A stretch of 18,270 bases of DNA from positions 1 to 18,270 of the forward strand of contig JAGCSE010000145.1 of NCBI GenBank assembly GCA_017964325.1, written 5' to 3'. A program made the translations under genes and the position numbers. This DNA comes from Victivallales bacterium (GTDB taxonomy: Bacteria > Verrucomicrobiota > Lentisphaeria > Oligosphaerales > Oligosphaeraceae). This document shows, piece after piece, positions 1 to 7,259 of this stretch; the first letter of the stretch is position 1; every line of letters begins with the position of its first letter. Below the pieces are notes generated by a model. That model did no database searches. It was not told the DNA's origin and was given only the letters and a program-made list of their open reading frames with translations.

Positions 1-1146
1 ATTCGTCGGCGTGACGACGAGTTTGAATTTGGAGTCGGGCTTGGAGAACACGACCTGCTTGCCGCGGCAGTTGTTGGCTTCTTCGTCGAAGGTGGCGCCG
101 AGGACGGCGAGCTTCTGTGCGATGATCTTGCGGGTGGCGATGCCGTTTTCGCCGATGCCGCCCGTGAAGGAGATGGCGTCGCAGCCGCCGAGGAGGAGAT
201 AGTAGCCGCCGATGTAGTGTGTCAGGCGGTGGATGAACATGTCGTATGCTTCCTTGGCGTTCTTGTCGCCGTTGTCGCGGGCGGCCTCGATGTCGCGCAT
301 GTCGCTGGAGATTCCGGAGACGCCGAGGAAGCCGCTCTTCTTGTTCATCATGGTGTCCATCTGCTCGGCGGTCATGCCCGTCATTTTCATAAGGAAGGGG
401 ACGACGGCGGGGTCCATGTCGCCGCAGCGCGTTCCCATGACGAGGCCCATCAGAGGCGTGAGGCCCATGGACGTGTCGAGCACTTTGCCGCCGTTGACTG
501 CGCAGAGGGAGCTTCCGTTGCCGAGATGGCAGTTGATGATCTTCGCCTTGGCGGGATCGAGGCCAAGGAATTCGCATGTGTTGTAATACACGAACTTATG
601 GCTGGTGCCGTGGAAGCCGTATTTGCGGACGGAATATTTTTCATAGTATTCGCGCGGGATGGCGTACATATAGGCTTCGGGGCCCATGGTCTGATGGAAG
701 GCCGTATCGAAGACGGCGACGTTCGGAACGCCGGGGAAGACCTGTTCGCAGGCTTCGATGCCGCCGAGGTTGGCGGGGTTGTGGAGCGGACCCAGCGGGA
801 TGCAGGCGCGGATGCCGTCTTTTACGGCTTCATTGACGATGATCGGGGCCGTGTATTTCATGCCGCCATGGAGGACGCGGTGGCCGATGGCTTCGACTTC
901 GGACAGGCATTTCAGGACGCCGTTCTGCGGGTTGACCAGTTTGTCGCAGACGGATTTGAGGGCTTCGCTGTGGTTCTTGATGGTCAGGATCTCCTCGAAC
1001 TTCTCGCCTTTGGGCTGATAGACCATTTTGGGATTGTCCATGCCGATGCGTTCGACGAGGCCTTTGGCGAGGATGGACTTGTCCGTCATGTCGAACAGGG
1101 TGAATTTAAGGGAAGAGCTGCCGGAGTTGATGACCAAGACTTTCAC
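1..1146 (-). CDS. ackA: Acetate kinase, 3' end cut by window edge
   Basis: Catalyses ATP + acetate <-> ADP + acetyl phosphate in the cytoplasm, normally with phosphotransacetylase for energy-yielding acetate formation. The minus strand encodes 382 residues without a stop. Family landmarks are in order: N-terminal INSGSSSLKF with Asn7, GHRVLHGG with Arg90, DTAFHQTM with Asp147, GFHGTSH with His178, HLGNGSS near 207-213, MGTRCGDMD with Arg240, and TGGIGENG with Glu333. The family is usually about 400 residues, so roughly 15-20 C-terminal residues are missing beyond base 1. The start is GTG at 1146-1144, directly before the conserved KVLVINSGSS, with a TAAGGAGA ribosome site at 1159-1152. It is divergent from the coiled-coil gene at 1295 and no pta is visible, though it could lie outside the window. 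Identification is very secure. Confidence 0.97.
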   Translation of the reverse strand, partial: MKVLVINSGSSSLKFTLFDMTDKSILAKGLVERIGMDNPKMVYQPKGEKFEEILTIKNHSEALKSVCDKLVNPQNGVLKCLSEVEAIGHRVLHGGMKYTAPIIVNEAVKDGIRACIPLGPLHNPANLGGIEACEQVFPGVPNVAVFDTAFHQTMGPEAYMYAIPREYYEKYSVRKYGFHGTSHKFVYYNTCEFLGLDPAKAKIINCHLGNGSSLCAVNGGKVLDTSMGLTPLMGLVMGTRCGDMDPAVVPFLMKMTGMTAEQMDTMMNKKSGFLGVSGISSDMRDIEAARDNGDKNAKEAYDMFIHRLTHYIGGYYLLLGGCDAISFTGGIGENGIATRKIIAQKLAVLGATFDEEANNCRGKQVVFSKPDSKFKLVVTPTN

Positions 1147-1229
1147 GTGGGTCTCCTTAAGGTTGGTGGTGTCCGACTTGTGGTGACAGTCGGACGGGAA
1201 TTGTAAAAATGGTAAAAAACAAAACTATT

Positions 1230-1258
1230 ACTATATTATAAATTTTTCTGATATTCAA
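1230..1258 (-). promoter_or_regulatory. Possible sigma70-type promoter for ackA
   Basis: On the minus strand TTGAAT (1258-1253) is followed after 17 bases by TATAGT (1235-1230), about 85 bases before the ackA GTG. The region is much more AT-rich than the genes on either side. A TATAAT (1241-1236) overlaps it but is only 12 bases from the -35 box. Sequence match only. Confidence 0.35.
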
Positions 1259-1294
1259 GCAATTTGATGAAAATTAGGGCATAGGAGCAAAAAA

Positions 1295-2089
1295 ATGGTT
1301 ATGCGGTTGGAAATATTGAGAATATATGCTATATTAACTTTACTTTTGACTTTGTTGCCCCTTTTAAGCTCGGGGGAACCCCAGGAGGCCGTCGTCTTGG
1401 AAGAGATGAAGGTTGCGCGGGAAGCCGCCGAGCGGCGCGCCATTCAGTTGGAGGCGGAGGTATCGCGGTTGAAGAAGGATCTGGACAGGATTCGGTCAAG
1501 CTACGCGAACCTTTACCTGGAGAGCCATTCGAGCATCGAACGGCTTCGGCGGATGGAGTTGCGGGCGGCGCAGATGCTGCGCCAGAAGGAAGGCGGAGAG
1601 CTTGAGAAGGTGTCCGAGGAGGCGCTTGAAGCGTTGGAGCAGGCCGGAAGACGGCAGTTGGCGGTGGAGCGGAGCCTTTCAGAGTTTGAACAAGCTTTGG
1701 CGACAATGTTGGATGTTCTGAGGCCGAGTGACGCGATGCGTCACGAGCTGTCCAGCCGACTCCAGGCCCTGCGAGGGGCGGTGGAGGAGAGTCTGAAACC
1801 GATGTCGATAGTCGCAGGGCGAGACGTGGTTTTCGTGGCGGGGCGGGATTGCGGCATTGTTGCGGTCAACGAGGAACTGGACGTTGTCTTGTTGGATCGC
1901 GGCAGCCGTTCAGGGATGCGTCCTGGGGCGAAATACTGCCTGAAGCGCGGCGAGACGACAGTTGCTAGATTTCTGGTAATTGACGTTCGCGGCGAGCTGA
2001 GCGCGGCGGTTCTTGTCGAAGGGGCGTTGGGCGAAGTGGCGGTGGGCAGCATCGTCCAGCCGGAAGAGCAAGTCAGTCCATCCAAGTGA
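1295..2089 (+). CDS. Unrecognised exported coiled-coil protein with C-terminal beta-rich domain
   Basis: Function unknown. The 264-residue product starts with a hydrophobic segment (about 8-26) followed by SSGEP, consistent with a signal peptide or N-terminal anchor. Residues about 31-165 are rich in Glu, Arg, Leu and Ala with heptad-like spacing, predicting a long coiled coil. Residues about 170-258 have alternating hydrophobics, a DRGSRSGMRPGAKY turn and a final GEVAVGSIVQP. That pattern resembles the small C-terminal beta domain on periplasmic coiled-coil proteins (FlgT-C or MreC-like style), but this is shape resemblance only. ATG 1295 has AGGAG at 1283-1287, seven bases upstream. The gene ends 87 bases before rplV on the same strand, so it may be co-transcribed with the ribosomal genes. 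A cell-envelope scaffold role is a guess. Confidence 0.75.
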   Translation: MVMRLEILRIYAILTLLLTLLPLLSSGEPQEAVVLEEMKVAREAAERRAIQLEAEVSRLKKDLDRIRSSYANLYLESHSSIERLRRMELRAAQMLRQKEGGELEKVSEEALEALEQAGRRQLAVERSLSEFEQALATMLDVLRPSDAMRHELSSRLQALRGAVEESLKPMSIVAGRDVVFVAGRDCGIVAVNEELDVVLLDRGSRSGMRPGAKYCLKRGETTVARFLVIDVRGELSAAVLVEGALGEVAVGSIVQPEEQVSPSK

Positions 2090-2118
2090 GAAAGATAGGT
2101 TTATCCATGGGAACAAGC

Positions 2119-2139
2119 GCCGGGTCCGGTGGATTCGGC
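2119..2139 (+). promoter_or_regulatory. Hairpin in the leader of rplV
   Basis: GCCGGGTCC (2119-2127), loop GGT, and GGATTCGGC (2131-2139) form a 9-bp stem containing two G-U pairs, 37 bases before the rplV start. No U-run follows, so it is not an intrinsic terminator. It occupies the position where a ribosomal-protein operon could carry an autoregulatory element, but no specific family was recognised. Confidence 0.3.
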
Positions 2140-2176
2140 AACAGCGAAGTCCCGTTTGTTCAAGGAAATAGGAATC

Positions 2177-2518
2177 ATGGAAAAGTTAGCAGTCACGAAA
2201 CAGGTACGGATTTCGCCGTCCAAGGCTCGTGAAGTCGCCCGTCTCATTCAGGGGAAGGGTGCCGTCGAGGCCTTGAATATGGTGAGCCTGATACCTCGCA
2301 AGGCCGCCCGTCTGATTGAAAAGACGCTGAAATCGGCCATCGCCAATGCGGAAAACGACGAGAAGGGCGGCGTTGATCGCAGCCGTCTCGTTGTGAAGGA
2401 AGCATTGATCGGCGATGGTCCGACGCTGAAGCGTTTCATTCCGAAGGCGCGTGGTTCGGCGGGTCATATCAGGAAGCGCACCAGCCACATTCGCATTGTG
2501 GTAACGGACGAGGCATAA
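2177..2518 (+). CDS. rplV: 50S ribosomal protein L22
   Basis: Large-subunit protein that binds 23S rRNA and lines the peptide exit tunnel with its long hairpin. The 113 residues match normal L22 length. The N-terminal [15 protein letters not shown], the central [15 protein letters not shown] helix and the C-terminal [13 protein letters not shown] plus IRKRTSHI hairpin are all visible (about residues 78-107). The frame stays open upstream to 2129, but ATG 2177 gives the family N-terminus and is preceded by AGGAAT. It is the first gene of the ribosomal run here. In most bacteria rpsS and rplB lie just upstream, but this window has an unrelated coiled-coil gene there. Seventeen bases separate it from rpsC. 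Confidence 0.97.
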   Translation: MEKLAVTKQVRISPSKAREVARLIQGKGAVEALNMVSLIPRKAARLIEKTLKSAIANAENDEKGGVDRSRLVVKEALIGDGPTLKRFIPKARGSAGHIRKRTSHIRIVVTDEA

Positions 2519-2535
2519 GAAGCAGGAGCATCAAC

Positions 2536-3363
2536 GTGGGTCAGAAAGTAAATCCTATTGGGTTTCGTCTTCCAGTGACAAAAGACTGGAAATCCCGCTG
2601 GTTCGCGCGCAAGGCCCAATTCGGGCCGTTGCTGCAGGAGGACCTGAAGATAAGGGATGAATTGACGAAAGAGTTGTCGGGTGCGGCCGTCAGCAAGATT
2701 GTGATCGAGCGCTTTGCGAAGCGTGTTCGTGTCACGATTTTCACGGGACGTCCTGGCATTGTCGTGTCTGGCAAATGGCCAAAAGACAAAGATAAAGACA
2801 ACAAGAAGGGCGGCGAGGCCGCAGCTGCGGCAGCTCCCGCGCCTGCGGAAGGCGGCGCCAAGGGCGATGCGCGTTCCAAGAAGAACCAGGGCCTTGACAT
2901 CATCAAGGACATCCTCTCCAAGATTGTCGGAGACAAGGAAGTTCTGGTTGAGATCAAGGAAGTGCGGTGTCCCGAAATGGACGCGCAACTGGTCAGCGAA
3001 TCTGTCGCGCAGCAGTTGGCGAAGCGTGTTGCGTTCCGCCGTGCAATGAAGCGTGCCATCCAGACCGCTATGGAAAGCGGTGCGGAGGGCATCAAGATTC
3101 GTTGCGCAGGCCGTCTGAACGGAGCTGAACTTGCCCGTACCGAGCTGTACATGGAAGGCAAGGTCCCGCTTCATACGTTGCGTGCCAACATAGATTTCGG
3201 TTTCTCTGAGGCCCATACCCTCGCTGGCCTCATCGGTGTAAAAGTCTGGATATGCAAACCCCAAAATTGGGAGGAAACTAAAAATGCCAATGATGCCAAA
3301 ACGCGTAGATCATCGAAAGGTACAGCGCGGGTCGCGGGCGGGAATCGCAAGCAGCAGCAATAA
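2536..3363 (+). CDS. rpsC: 30S ribosomal protein S3 with KH-loop insertion and C-terminal extension
   Basis: Small-subunit head protein near the mRNA entry site. Family landmarks: [18 protein letters not shown] at the start, [20 protein letters not shown] (about 57-76) of the KH domain, and the C-terminal domain with [20 protein letters not shown] (about 198-217) and IGVKVWI. Two oddities stand out. First, the usual GKKGSDI-type GXXG loop is split after Gly79-Lys80 by about 37 Lys/Asp/Ala/Pro-rich residues, roughly 81-118, before GLDIIKDIL resumes. Second, homology ends near residue 242 but the frame continues 33 basic residues, overlapping rplP by 80 bases. The total is 275 residues against a usual 210-240. 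GTG 2536 has AGGAG at 2524-2528, seven bases upstream. Confidence 0.95.
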   Translation: MGQKVNPIGFRLPVTKDWKSRWFARKAQFGPLLQEDLKIRDELTKELSGAAVSKIVIERFAKRVRVTIFTGRPGIVVSGKWPKDKDKDNKKGGEAAAAAAPAPAEGGAKGDARSKKNQGLDIIKDILSKIVGDKEVLVEIKEVRCPEMDAQLVSESVAQQLAKRVAFRRAMKRAIQTAMESGAEGIKIRCAGRLNGAELARTELYMEGKVPLHTLRANIDFGFSEAHTLAGLIGVKVWICKPQNWEETKNANDAKTRRSSKGTARVAGGNRKQQQ

Positions 3364-3700
3364 GCTGGATTTCGGTGAGTTCAGTCTTCAGGTTCTGGAG
3401 CGTGGCTGGCTGACAGCCAATCAGATTGAAGCGGCGCGTATCGCGGCCACCCGTCACATGCAGCGTCGTGGACAGATATGGATTCGTGTTTTCCCTGACA
3501 AGCCTTTCAGCAAGAAGCCGCTGGAAACCCGTATGGGTAAGGGAAAGGGCGCGCCCGAAGGTTGGGTAGCCGTGATTCGTCCCGGCAACATGATCATTGA
3601 GTTAAGTGGTTGCCCCGAGACGGTTGCGAAGGAAGCCCTTGCGCTGGCGTCCAGCAAGCTGCCATTCCGCTGCCGTTTCCTGAGCCGTGTTGTGAAATGA
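3284..3700 (+). CDS. rplP: 50S ribosomal protein L16
   Basis: Large-subunit protein at the A-site and 5S rRNA region. The 138-residue product has [13 protein letters not shown] at the N-terminus, [25 protein letters not shown] (about 27-51), the [17 protein letters not shown] segment and [20 protein letters not shown] (about 83-102), all classic L16. The start gives the standard N-terminus and has GGGAGG about eight bases upstream. That ribosome site and the first 80 bases lie inside the 3' end of rpsC in another frame, so the two genes are probably translationally linked. The stop is 33 bases before rpmC. Confidence 0.97.
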   Translation: MPMMPKRVDHRKVQRGSRAGIASSSNKLDFGEFSLQVLERGWLTANQIEAARIAATRHMQRRGQIWIRVFPDKPFSKKPLETRMGKGKGAPEGWVAVIRPGNMIIELSGCPETVAKEALALASSKLPFRCRFLSRVVK

Positions 3701-3733
3701 GAGTCTAGGGAAAAAAGGATCAGGATATAAACC

Positions 3734-3934
3734 ATGAAAGCAAAAGAAATACGCGAATTGACGCTGGAGGAAATTGATCGCGCTTTGCTGGACTGCCGCA
3801 AAGAGATCTTCAATCTTCGGCTTCAATTTCAGACTGGGCAGTTGGAGAATTCCGCCCGCATCCGTTTGCTGAGAAAGGATGTCGCCCGTCTGGAGACGGA
3901 AAAGACCGCTCGCCGTTTGGCTGATGCGAAGTAA
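3734..3934 (+). CDS. rpmC: 50S ribosomal protein L29
   Basis: Small helical protein at the peptide exit site, a docking point for trigger factor and SRP together with L23. It has 66 residues, typical for L29. It reads as a two-helix hairpin: MKAKEIRELTLEEIDRAL, then EIFNLRLQFQTGQLENSARIR with the conserved NLRfQ-type motif, then an Arg/Leu-rich second helix. An AGG about nine bases before ATG 3734 serves as ribosome site. It sits between rplP and rpsQ as in the canonical order. Confidence 0.96.
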   Translation: MKAKEIRELTLEEIDRALLDCRKEIFNLRLQFQTGQLENSARIRLLRKDVARLETEKTARRLADAK

Positions 3935-3949
3935 CAGAGGTGAGTAACA

Positions 3950-4267
3950 ATGTCAGAATCCACAGAAAACAAAGAAGCGGCGGCCGCCGTCGAGACGACT
4001 GAGGCGAAACCGCGGAATCTGCGCAAGGTCCTCACGGGGACGGTCGTGTCGGACAAGATGGAGAAGACGCGCGTCGTCAAGGTTGAGCGTCGTGCGGCGC
4101 ATCCCCTCTACCATAAAGTCGTGATGCACACGACCAAGTGCTATGTCCATGATGAGAACAACGAGTCGAAGATCGGTGATGTTGTGGAGATCATGGAGAC
4201 ACGTCCGCTGAGCAAGCTCAAGCGTTGGCGTCTTGTGAAGATTGTGAAATCGGCCGTGGTCGATTGA
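3950..4267 (+). CDS. rpsQ: 30S ribosomal protein S17 with acidic N-terminal extension
   Basis: Primary-binding protein of 16S rRNA in the 30S body. The conserved core begins near residue 22 ([19 protein letters not shown]) and continues through [19 protein letters not shown] and [21 protein letters not shown], a full OB-fold S17. The first 21 residues are an extra Glu/Ala/Thr-rich, acidic low-complexity tail. ATG 3950 has a GAGG-type site just upstream (3938-3941). An internal start that would remove the tail is not evident. It is 13 bases from rplN. Confidence 0.96.
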   Translation: MSESTENKEAAAAVETTEAKPRNLRKVLTGTVVSDKMEKTRVVKVERRAAHPLYHKVVMHTTKCYVHDENNESKIGDVVEIMETRPLSKLKRWRLVKIVKSAVVD

Positions 4268-4280
4268 GGAGGATGTTTAA

Positions 4281-4646
4281 ATGATTCAAATGCAAACCAC
4301 AATGGAAGTGGCCGACAATTCCGGTGCCAAGAAGATCATGGCGATCCGGACATTGGGGCAGCGCAAGAAGTTTGCCGAAATTGGCGACGTCATCCGCGCA
4401 TCCGTCAAGGAAGCCCAGCCACGTGGCGGCGTGAAGAAAGGCGAAGTCGTCCGTGCGGTGATCGTCCGGACCGCTTTCAACATCCGCCGTTCGGACGGCA
4501 GCTTCCTTCGTTTCGACCGCAATGCGGCGGTGATTATCGACGACCAGAACAACCCGAAAGGGACCCGTATTTTTGGTCCGGTGGCCCGCGAATTGCGCGA
4601 CAAGAATTTCATGAAGATTGTCTCATTGGCGCCGGAGGTGCTGTAA
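4281..4646 (+). CDS. rplN: 50S ribosomal protein L14
   Basis: Large-subunit protein contacting 16S rRNA at an intersubunit bridge. The 121 residues are full length for L14: [20 protein letters not shown], the [23 protein letters not shown] segment, [11 protein letters not shown], and the C-terminal [33 protein letters not shown] lies about nine bases before ATG 4281. The TAA is one base from the rplX start, so these two are tightly coupled. Confidence 0.97.
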   Translation: MIQMQTTMEVADNSGAKKIMAIRTLGQRKKFAEIGDVIRASVKEAQPRGGVKKGEVVRAVIVRTAFNIRRSDGSFLRFDRNAAVIIDDQNNPKGTRIFGPVARELRDKNFMKIVSLAPEVL

Positions 4647-4647
4647 C

Positions 4648-4923
4648 ATGTCAAAGGCAAAGATCAAGAAAGACATGACGGTGCGCGTGATTGCAGGCGC
4701 GGACCGCGGTAAGATCGGCAAAGTGCTGAAAGTTGACCGCAAGGCGGAGCGTGTGTCCGTTGAGGGCGTTGCCATCCGCAAGAAGACGATCAGACGCAGC
4801 CAGACGCATCCGAACGGCGGCATTGAGGAGTCCGAGGGCATGATCCACATATCGAACGTCATGAGCGAGGATACGTGGCAGGCCAGGATCAAGGCTCGCG
4901 AAGCGAGAAAGCAGCAGGGCTGA
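4648..4923 (+). CDS. rplX: 50S ribosomal protein L24
   Basis: Assembly-initiator protein of the 50S subunit with a KOW fold. The 91 residues show [29 protein letters not shown] (KOW motif about 12-29), then [26 protein letters not shown] and a basic tail. The frame is open a further ten codons upstream, but ATG 4648 gives the family N-terminus. The ribosome site CGGAGG (about 4633-4638) lies inside the end of rplN, with the start two bases beyond the rplN stop codon. Slightly shorter than the usual 100-105 residues. Confidence 0.96.
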   Translation: MSKAKIKKDMTVRVIAGADRGKIGKVLKVDRKAERVSVEGVAIRKKTIRRSQTHPNGGIEESEGMIHISNVMSEDTWQARIKAREARKQQG

Positions 4924-4944
4924 TAGCACGGAGTCAACGAAACC

Positions 4945-5499
4945 ATGATAACGAGTGTATTAAGCGACTATTACAAGAACACCGTGGTGCCGCAGCTGAA
5001 GGAAAAACGCGGTTACAAGAATCCGATGGAGATTCCGAAGCTGGTGAAGATCGTCATCAACACGGGTGTCGGGACGGACAAGGACCGTGAAGTGATGACG
5101 GCGGCCGTGGAGACGCTGGGGCTGATTACTGGTCAGAAGCCCGTGATCACGAAATCCCGCGTGAACGTGTCCAATTTCAAGCTGCGCAAAGGCATGGCGG
5201 TTGGCGCGAGTGTCACGCTTCGTCGTGGCATCATGTACAATTTCCTTTACCGTCTGATCAACATCGTGCTTCCGCGCGTTCGCGACTTCCGCGGCATCAA
5301 CCCGAAGTCGTTTGACGGCGTCGGCAACTACAATTTCGGTTTGACGGACCAGTCTGTGTTTACGGAAATTGATCTGGACAAGATCAAGCACACGATTGGC
5401 ATGAACATCACCATCGTAACGACGGCGAAGACGGATGACGAAGCTCGTGATCTTCTGACTCTGTTGGGTATGCCGTTTGCAACGAGCAACAACAATTAA
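4945..5499 (+). CDS. rplE: 50S ribosomal protein L5
   Basis: Binds 5S rRNA and forms a central-protuberance bridge to the 30S head. The 184 residues contain YKNPMEIPKLVKIVINTGVG (about 24-43), TGQKPVITKSRVNVSNFKLRKGMAVGASVTLRR (about 62-94), LPRVRDFRGINPKSFDGVGNYNFGLTDQ (about 108-135) and FTEIDLDKIKHTIGMNITIVTTAKTDDEA, the complete L5 signature. A CGGAG site lies ten bases before ATG 4945. Normal length. Confidence 0.98.
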   Translation: MITSVLSDYYKNTVVPQLKEKRGYKNPMEIPKLVKIVINTGVGTDKDREVMTAAVETLGLITGQKPVITKSRVNVSNFKLRKGMAVGASVTLRRGIMYNFLYRLINIVLPRVRDFRGINPKSFDGVGNYNFGLTDQSVFTEIDLDKIKHTIGMNITIVTTAKTDDEARDLLTLLGMPFATSNNN

Positions 5500-5511
5500 G
5501 GGGGCCTATCC

Positions 5512-5697
5512 GTGGCGAAGAAGAGTTTGGTAGTGAAGTCCCAGCGGGCGCCGAAGTTTTCGACACGCGCCTATTTCCGCTGTGAGCGCTGCGGACGTCC
5601 GCGTGCCTACATCCGCAAGTTCCATCTGTGCCGTATCTGTTTCCGTGAGCTGGCCAATACAGGTCAGATTCCCGGTGTGACAAAGGCCAGTTGGTAA
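5512..5697 (+). CDS. rpsN: 30S ribosomal protein S14, zinc-binding type
   Basis: Small-subunit head protein. The product has 61 residues with two CXXC pairs, Cys24/Cys27 and Cys40/Cys43, in [26 protein letters not shown], so this is the short zinc-ribbon (type Z) form, not the roughly 100-residue zinc-free form. The start is GTG 5512, preceded by a GGGGG ribosome site at 5500-5504. It ends IPGVTKASW like typical short S14. Because this form depends on zinc, a zinc-free paralogue elsewhere in the genome would be expected if the organism meets zinc limitation; none is in the window. Confidence 0.96.
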   Translation: MAKKSLVVKSQRAPKFSTRAYFRCERCGRPRAYIRKFHLCRICFRELANTGQIPGVTKASW

Positions 5698-5720
5698 CCT
5701 AGAATCGGAGGAATGAAAAG

Positions 5721-6125
5721 ATGAGCATGAGTGATCCCATCAGCGATATGCTGACCCGCATCCGGAACGCTTCAAACGCGAAGCTGCCGAGTGCGACCAT
5801 GCCGAGTTCGAAGCTGAAGGCTTCGCTGGCCGAGACGTTAAAAGACTCCGGCTACATCGAAGACTACAAGGTCGAGGACATCGGTCACAACAAGAAGGAA
5901 CTGACGGTTGTTTTGAAATACAAGGGCAAGGGCAACGTGCCTGTGATCGAAGGTTTGACCCGTGTAAGCAAGCCTTCCTGCCGCGTGTATGTCCCGAGCG
6001 ACAAGATTCCGCGCGTGCTGGGCGGATTGGGCATTGCGGTGCTGTCCACGTCATCCGGCGTGATGACCGACAGGGCGGCGCGCAAGAAGAACGTAGGCGG
6101 AGAACTGCTCTGCTACGTCTGGTAA
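5721..6125 (+). CDS. rpsH: 30S ribosomal protein S8
   Basis: Central-domain 16S rRNA binder. In E. coli it also represses the spc operon by binding its mRNA. The 134 residues show [43 protein letters not shown] at the N-terminus and [41 protein letters not shown] with the GGELLCYVW end, all canonical. ATG 5721 is chosen because GGAGG (5707-5711) is nine bases upstream; ATG 5727 is also in frame. If S8 autoregulates here, one of the nearby intergenic hairpins could be its target, but the sequence does not show this. Confidence 0.97.
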   Translation: MSMSDPISDMLTRIRNASNAKLPSATMPSSKLKASLAETLKDSGYIEDYKVEDIGHNKKELTVVLKYKGKGNVPVIEGLTRVSKPSCRVYVPSDKIPRVLGGLGIAVLSTSSGVMTDRAARKKNVGGELLCYVW

Positions 6126-6156
6126 GTCGGAGCATAACATTGTAAGGAAGATCAAC

Positions 6157-6696
6157 ATGTCACGCATGGGCAACAAACCTATAACGGCGGGTTCAGCCGT
6201 TAAGATAGAGGTTTCCGGCCAGACAGTGAAAGTAACAGGTCCGAAAGGGACTCTGGAATACACAATGCCTGCTGGAATTACTCTTGAACAGGACGCGAAT
6301 ACGATTCACGTGAAGCGCGCGAACGATGAACGCCAGATGAAGATGTACCATGGTCTTGTTCGCAGCCTTGTGAACTCCATGGTTATCGGAGTGACTGACG
6401 GTTTCAAGATTGACATGGAGCTGGTTGGAGTCGGCTACCGTGGCCAGATCGCGGGGCAGAAGCTGACTTTGAATCTCGGCTACTCGAATCCTGTGGAGTA
6501 CATGGTTCCCGAAGGCATCAAATGCACGATGGCGGACCAGACTCACATTACACTGGAAGGCATTGACAAGCAGAAGGTTGGTCAGGTGGCCGCCATCATT
6601 CGGAAATTCCGCAAGCCTGATGCCTACCATGGCAAGGGCGTCCGTTATGCCGGTGAGCAGATTGTGCTGAAGGAAGGCAAGAAGGTCGGCAGCTGA
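6157..6696 (+). CDS. rplF: 50S ribosomal protein L6
   Basis: Binds 23S rRNA near the sarcin-ricin loop and GTPase centre. The 179 residues form the duplicated L6 fold. MSRMGNKPI and VKVTGPKGTLEYTMP lie in the first half. GVGYRGQIAGQKLTLNLGYSNPVEYMVPEGI and VGQVAAIIRKFRKPDAYHGKGVRYAGE lie in the second half, with an end of VLKEGKKVGS. TAAGGAAG (6143-6150) is six bases before ATG 6157; the usual family start MGNKPI is three codons inside. A 103-base gap with a perfect hairpin follows before rplR. Confidence 0.97.
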   Translation: MSRMGNKPITAGSAVKIEVSGQTVKVTGPKGTLEYTMPAGITLEQDANTIHVKRANDERQMKMYHGLVRSLVNSMVIGVTDGFKIDMELVGVGYRGQIAGQKLTLNLGYSNPVEYMVPEGIKCTMADQTHITLEGIDKQKVGQVAAIIRKFRKPDAYHGKGVRYAGEQIVLKEGKKVGS

Positions 6697-6752
6697 TGTC
6701 GTCTTGCTTGTCATCGTATATGTGCGTAATCTGAAAAAAGAAGAATTGACTA

Positions 6753-6776
6753 AGGGCTGGAATACAGTCCAGCCCT
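6753..6776 (+). promoter_or_regulatory. Perfect 9-bp hairpin between rplF and rplR
   Basis: AGGGCTGGA (6753-6761), loop ATACAG, TCCAGCCCT (6768-6776) is a perfect inverted repeat. It is followed by AAAGACTGG, not a T-run, so it is unlikely to be an intrinsic terminator. It ends 23 bases before the rplR start, in one of the longest gaps of the ribosomal run (103 bases). Candidate mRNA regulatory or processing site; no known family recognised. Confidence 0.4.
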
Positions 6777-6799
6777 AAAGACTGGAGCAATAGAAAGCG

Positions 6800-7159
6800 A
6801 TGAAACTGACCAAGAAACAGGCGAAAGACCGCCGTCACCGTCGTTTGCGCGTAAAATTGTCTGGCACGGCCGCCGTTCCGCGTTTGAGCGTTTGCCGTAC
6901 GGGCAAGCATATTTATGCGCAGATGATTGACGATGAGAAGGGCGTCACGTTGGCAAGTGTGTCAACGACGGAGAAAGTGATGCGCGAGCAGAAGCTTTCT
7001 GCGAACATCAAGAGTGCGCAGGTTGTCGGGAAGACGATTGCCGAGCGCGCTTTGGATCGTGGAATGAAGAAAATCGTGTTTGACCGCGGTGGTTTCAAAT
7101 ATCACGGTGTGGTCAAGGCCTTGGCGGATGCCGCCCGCGAAGCCGGATTGGATTTTTAA
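6800..7159 (+). CDS. rplR: 50S ribosomal protein L18
   Basis: Binds 5S rRNA in the central protuberance. The 119 residues read MKLTKKQAKDRRHRRLRVKLSGT, PRLSVCRTGKHIYAQMIDDEKGVTLASVST, then VVGKTIAERALDRGMKKIVFDRGGFKYHGVVKALADAAREAGLDF, a complete L18 with the canonical FDRGG..YHGRV-type end. GGAG (6784-6787) lies 12 bases upstream of ATG 6800, so the ribosome site is weakly spaced. A 100-base gap precedes rpsE. Confidence 0.97.
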   Translation: MKLTKKQAKDRRHRRLRVKLSGTAAVPRLSVCRTGKHIYAQMIDDEKGVTLASVSTTEKVMREQKLSANIKSAQVVGKTIAERALDRGMKKIVFDRGGFKYHGVVKALADAAREAGLDF

Positions 7160-7169
7160 TAGAATGCGG

Positions 7170-7186
7170 TGCATGGGCTTCATGCA
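7170..7186 (+). other. Small hairpin between rplR and rpsE
   Basis: TGCATG (7170-7175), loop GGCTT, CATGCA (7181-7186) pairs perfectly but only over six bases, with no following U-run. It is recorded because every large gap in this ribosomal run holds some stem-loop; a stem this short could be chance. Confidence 0.2.
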
Positions 7187-7259
7187 AGCGAGCATCGTAA
7201 GGTGCGTTTAGTAAGCGGAAGCCATGGAAAAGGATACACAGGAATCAGGAGAATTACCC

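Noticed and set aside
217..1206. Long plus-strand open frame opposite ackA
   Set aside because: Composition is that of an antisense shadow (Val/Asp/Gly/Ala/Phe-rich). The minus strand encodes acetate kinase with every motif intact.
2107..2232. Small open frame with ATG overlapping the start of rplV
   Set aside because: Gly/Ser/Asn-rich, no good ribosome site, and it continues into rplV in the wrong frame; no similarity to rpsS or any leader peptide I know.
6704..6732. Possible internal promoter TTGCTT-17-TAATCT between rplF and rplR
   Set aside because: Only three bases match the -10 consensus; too weak to list as a feature.
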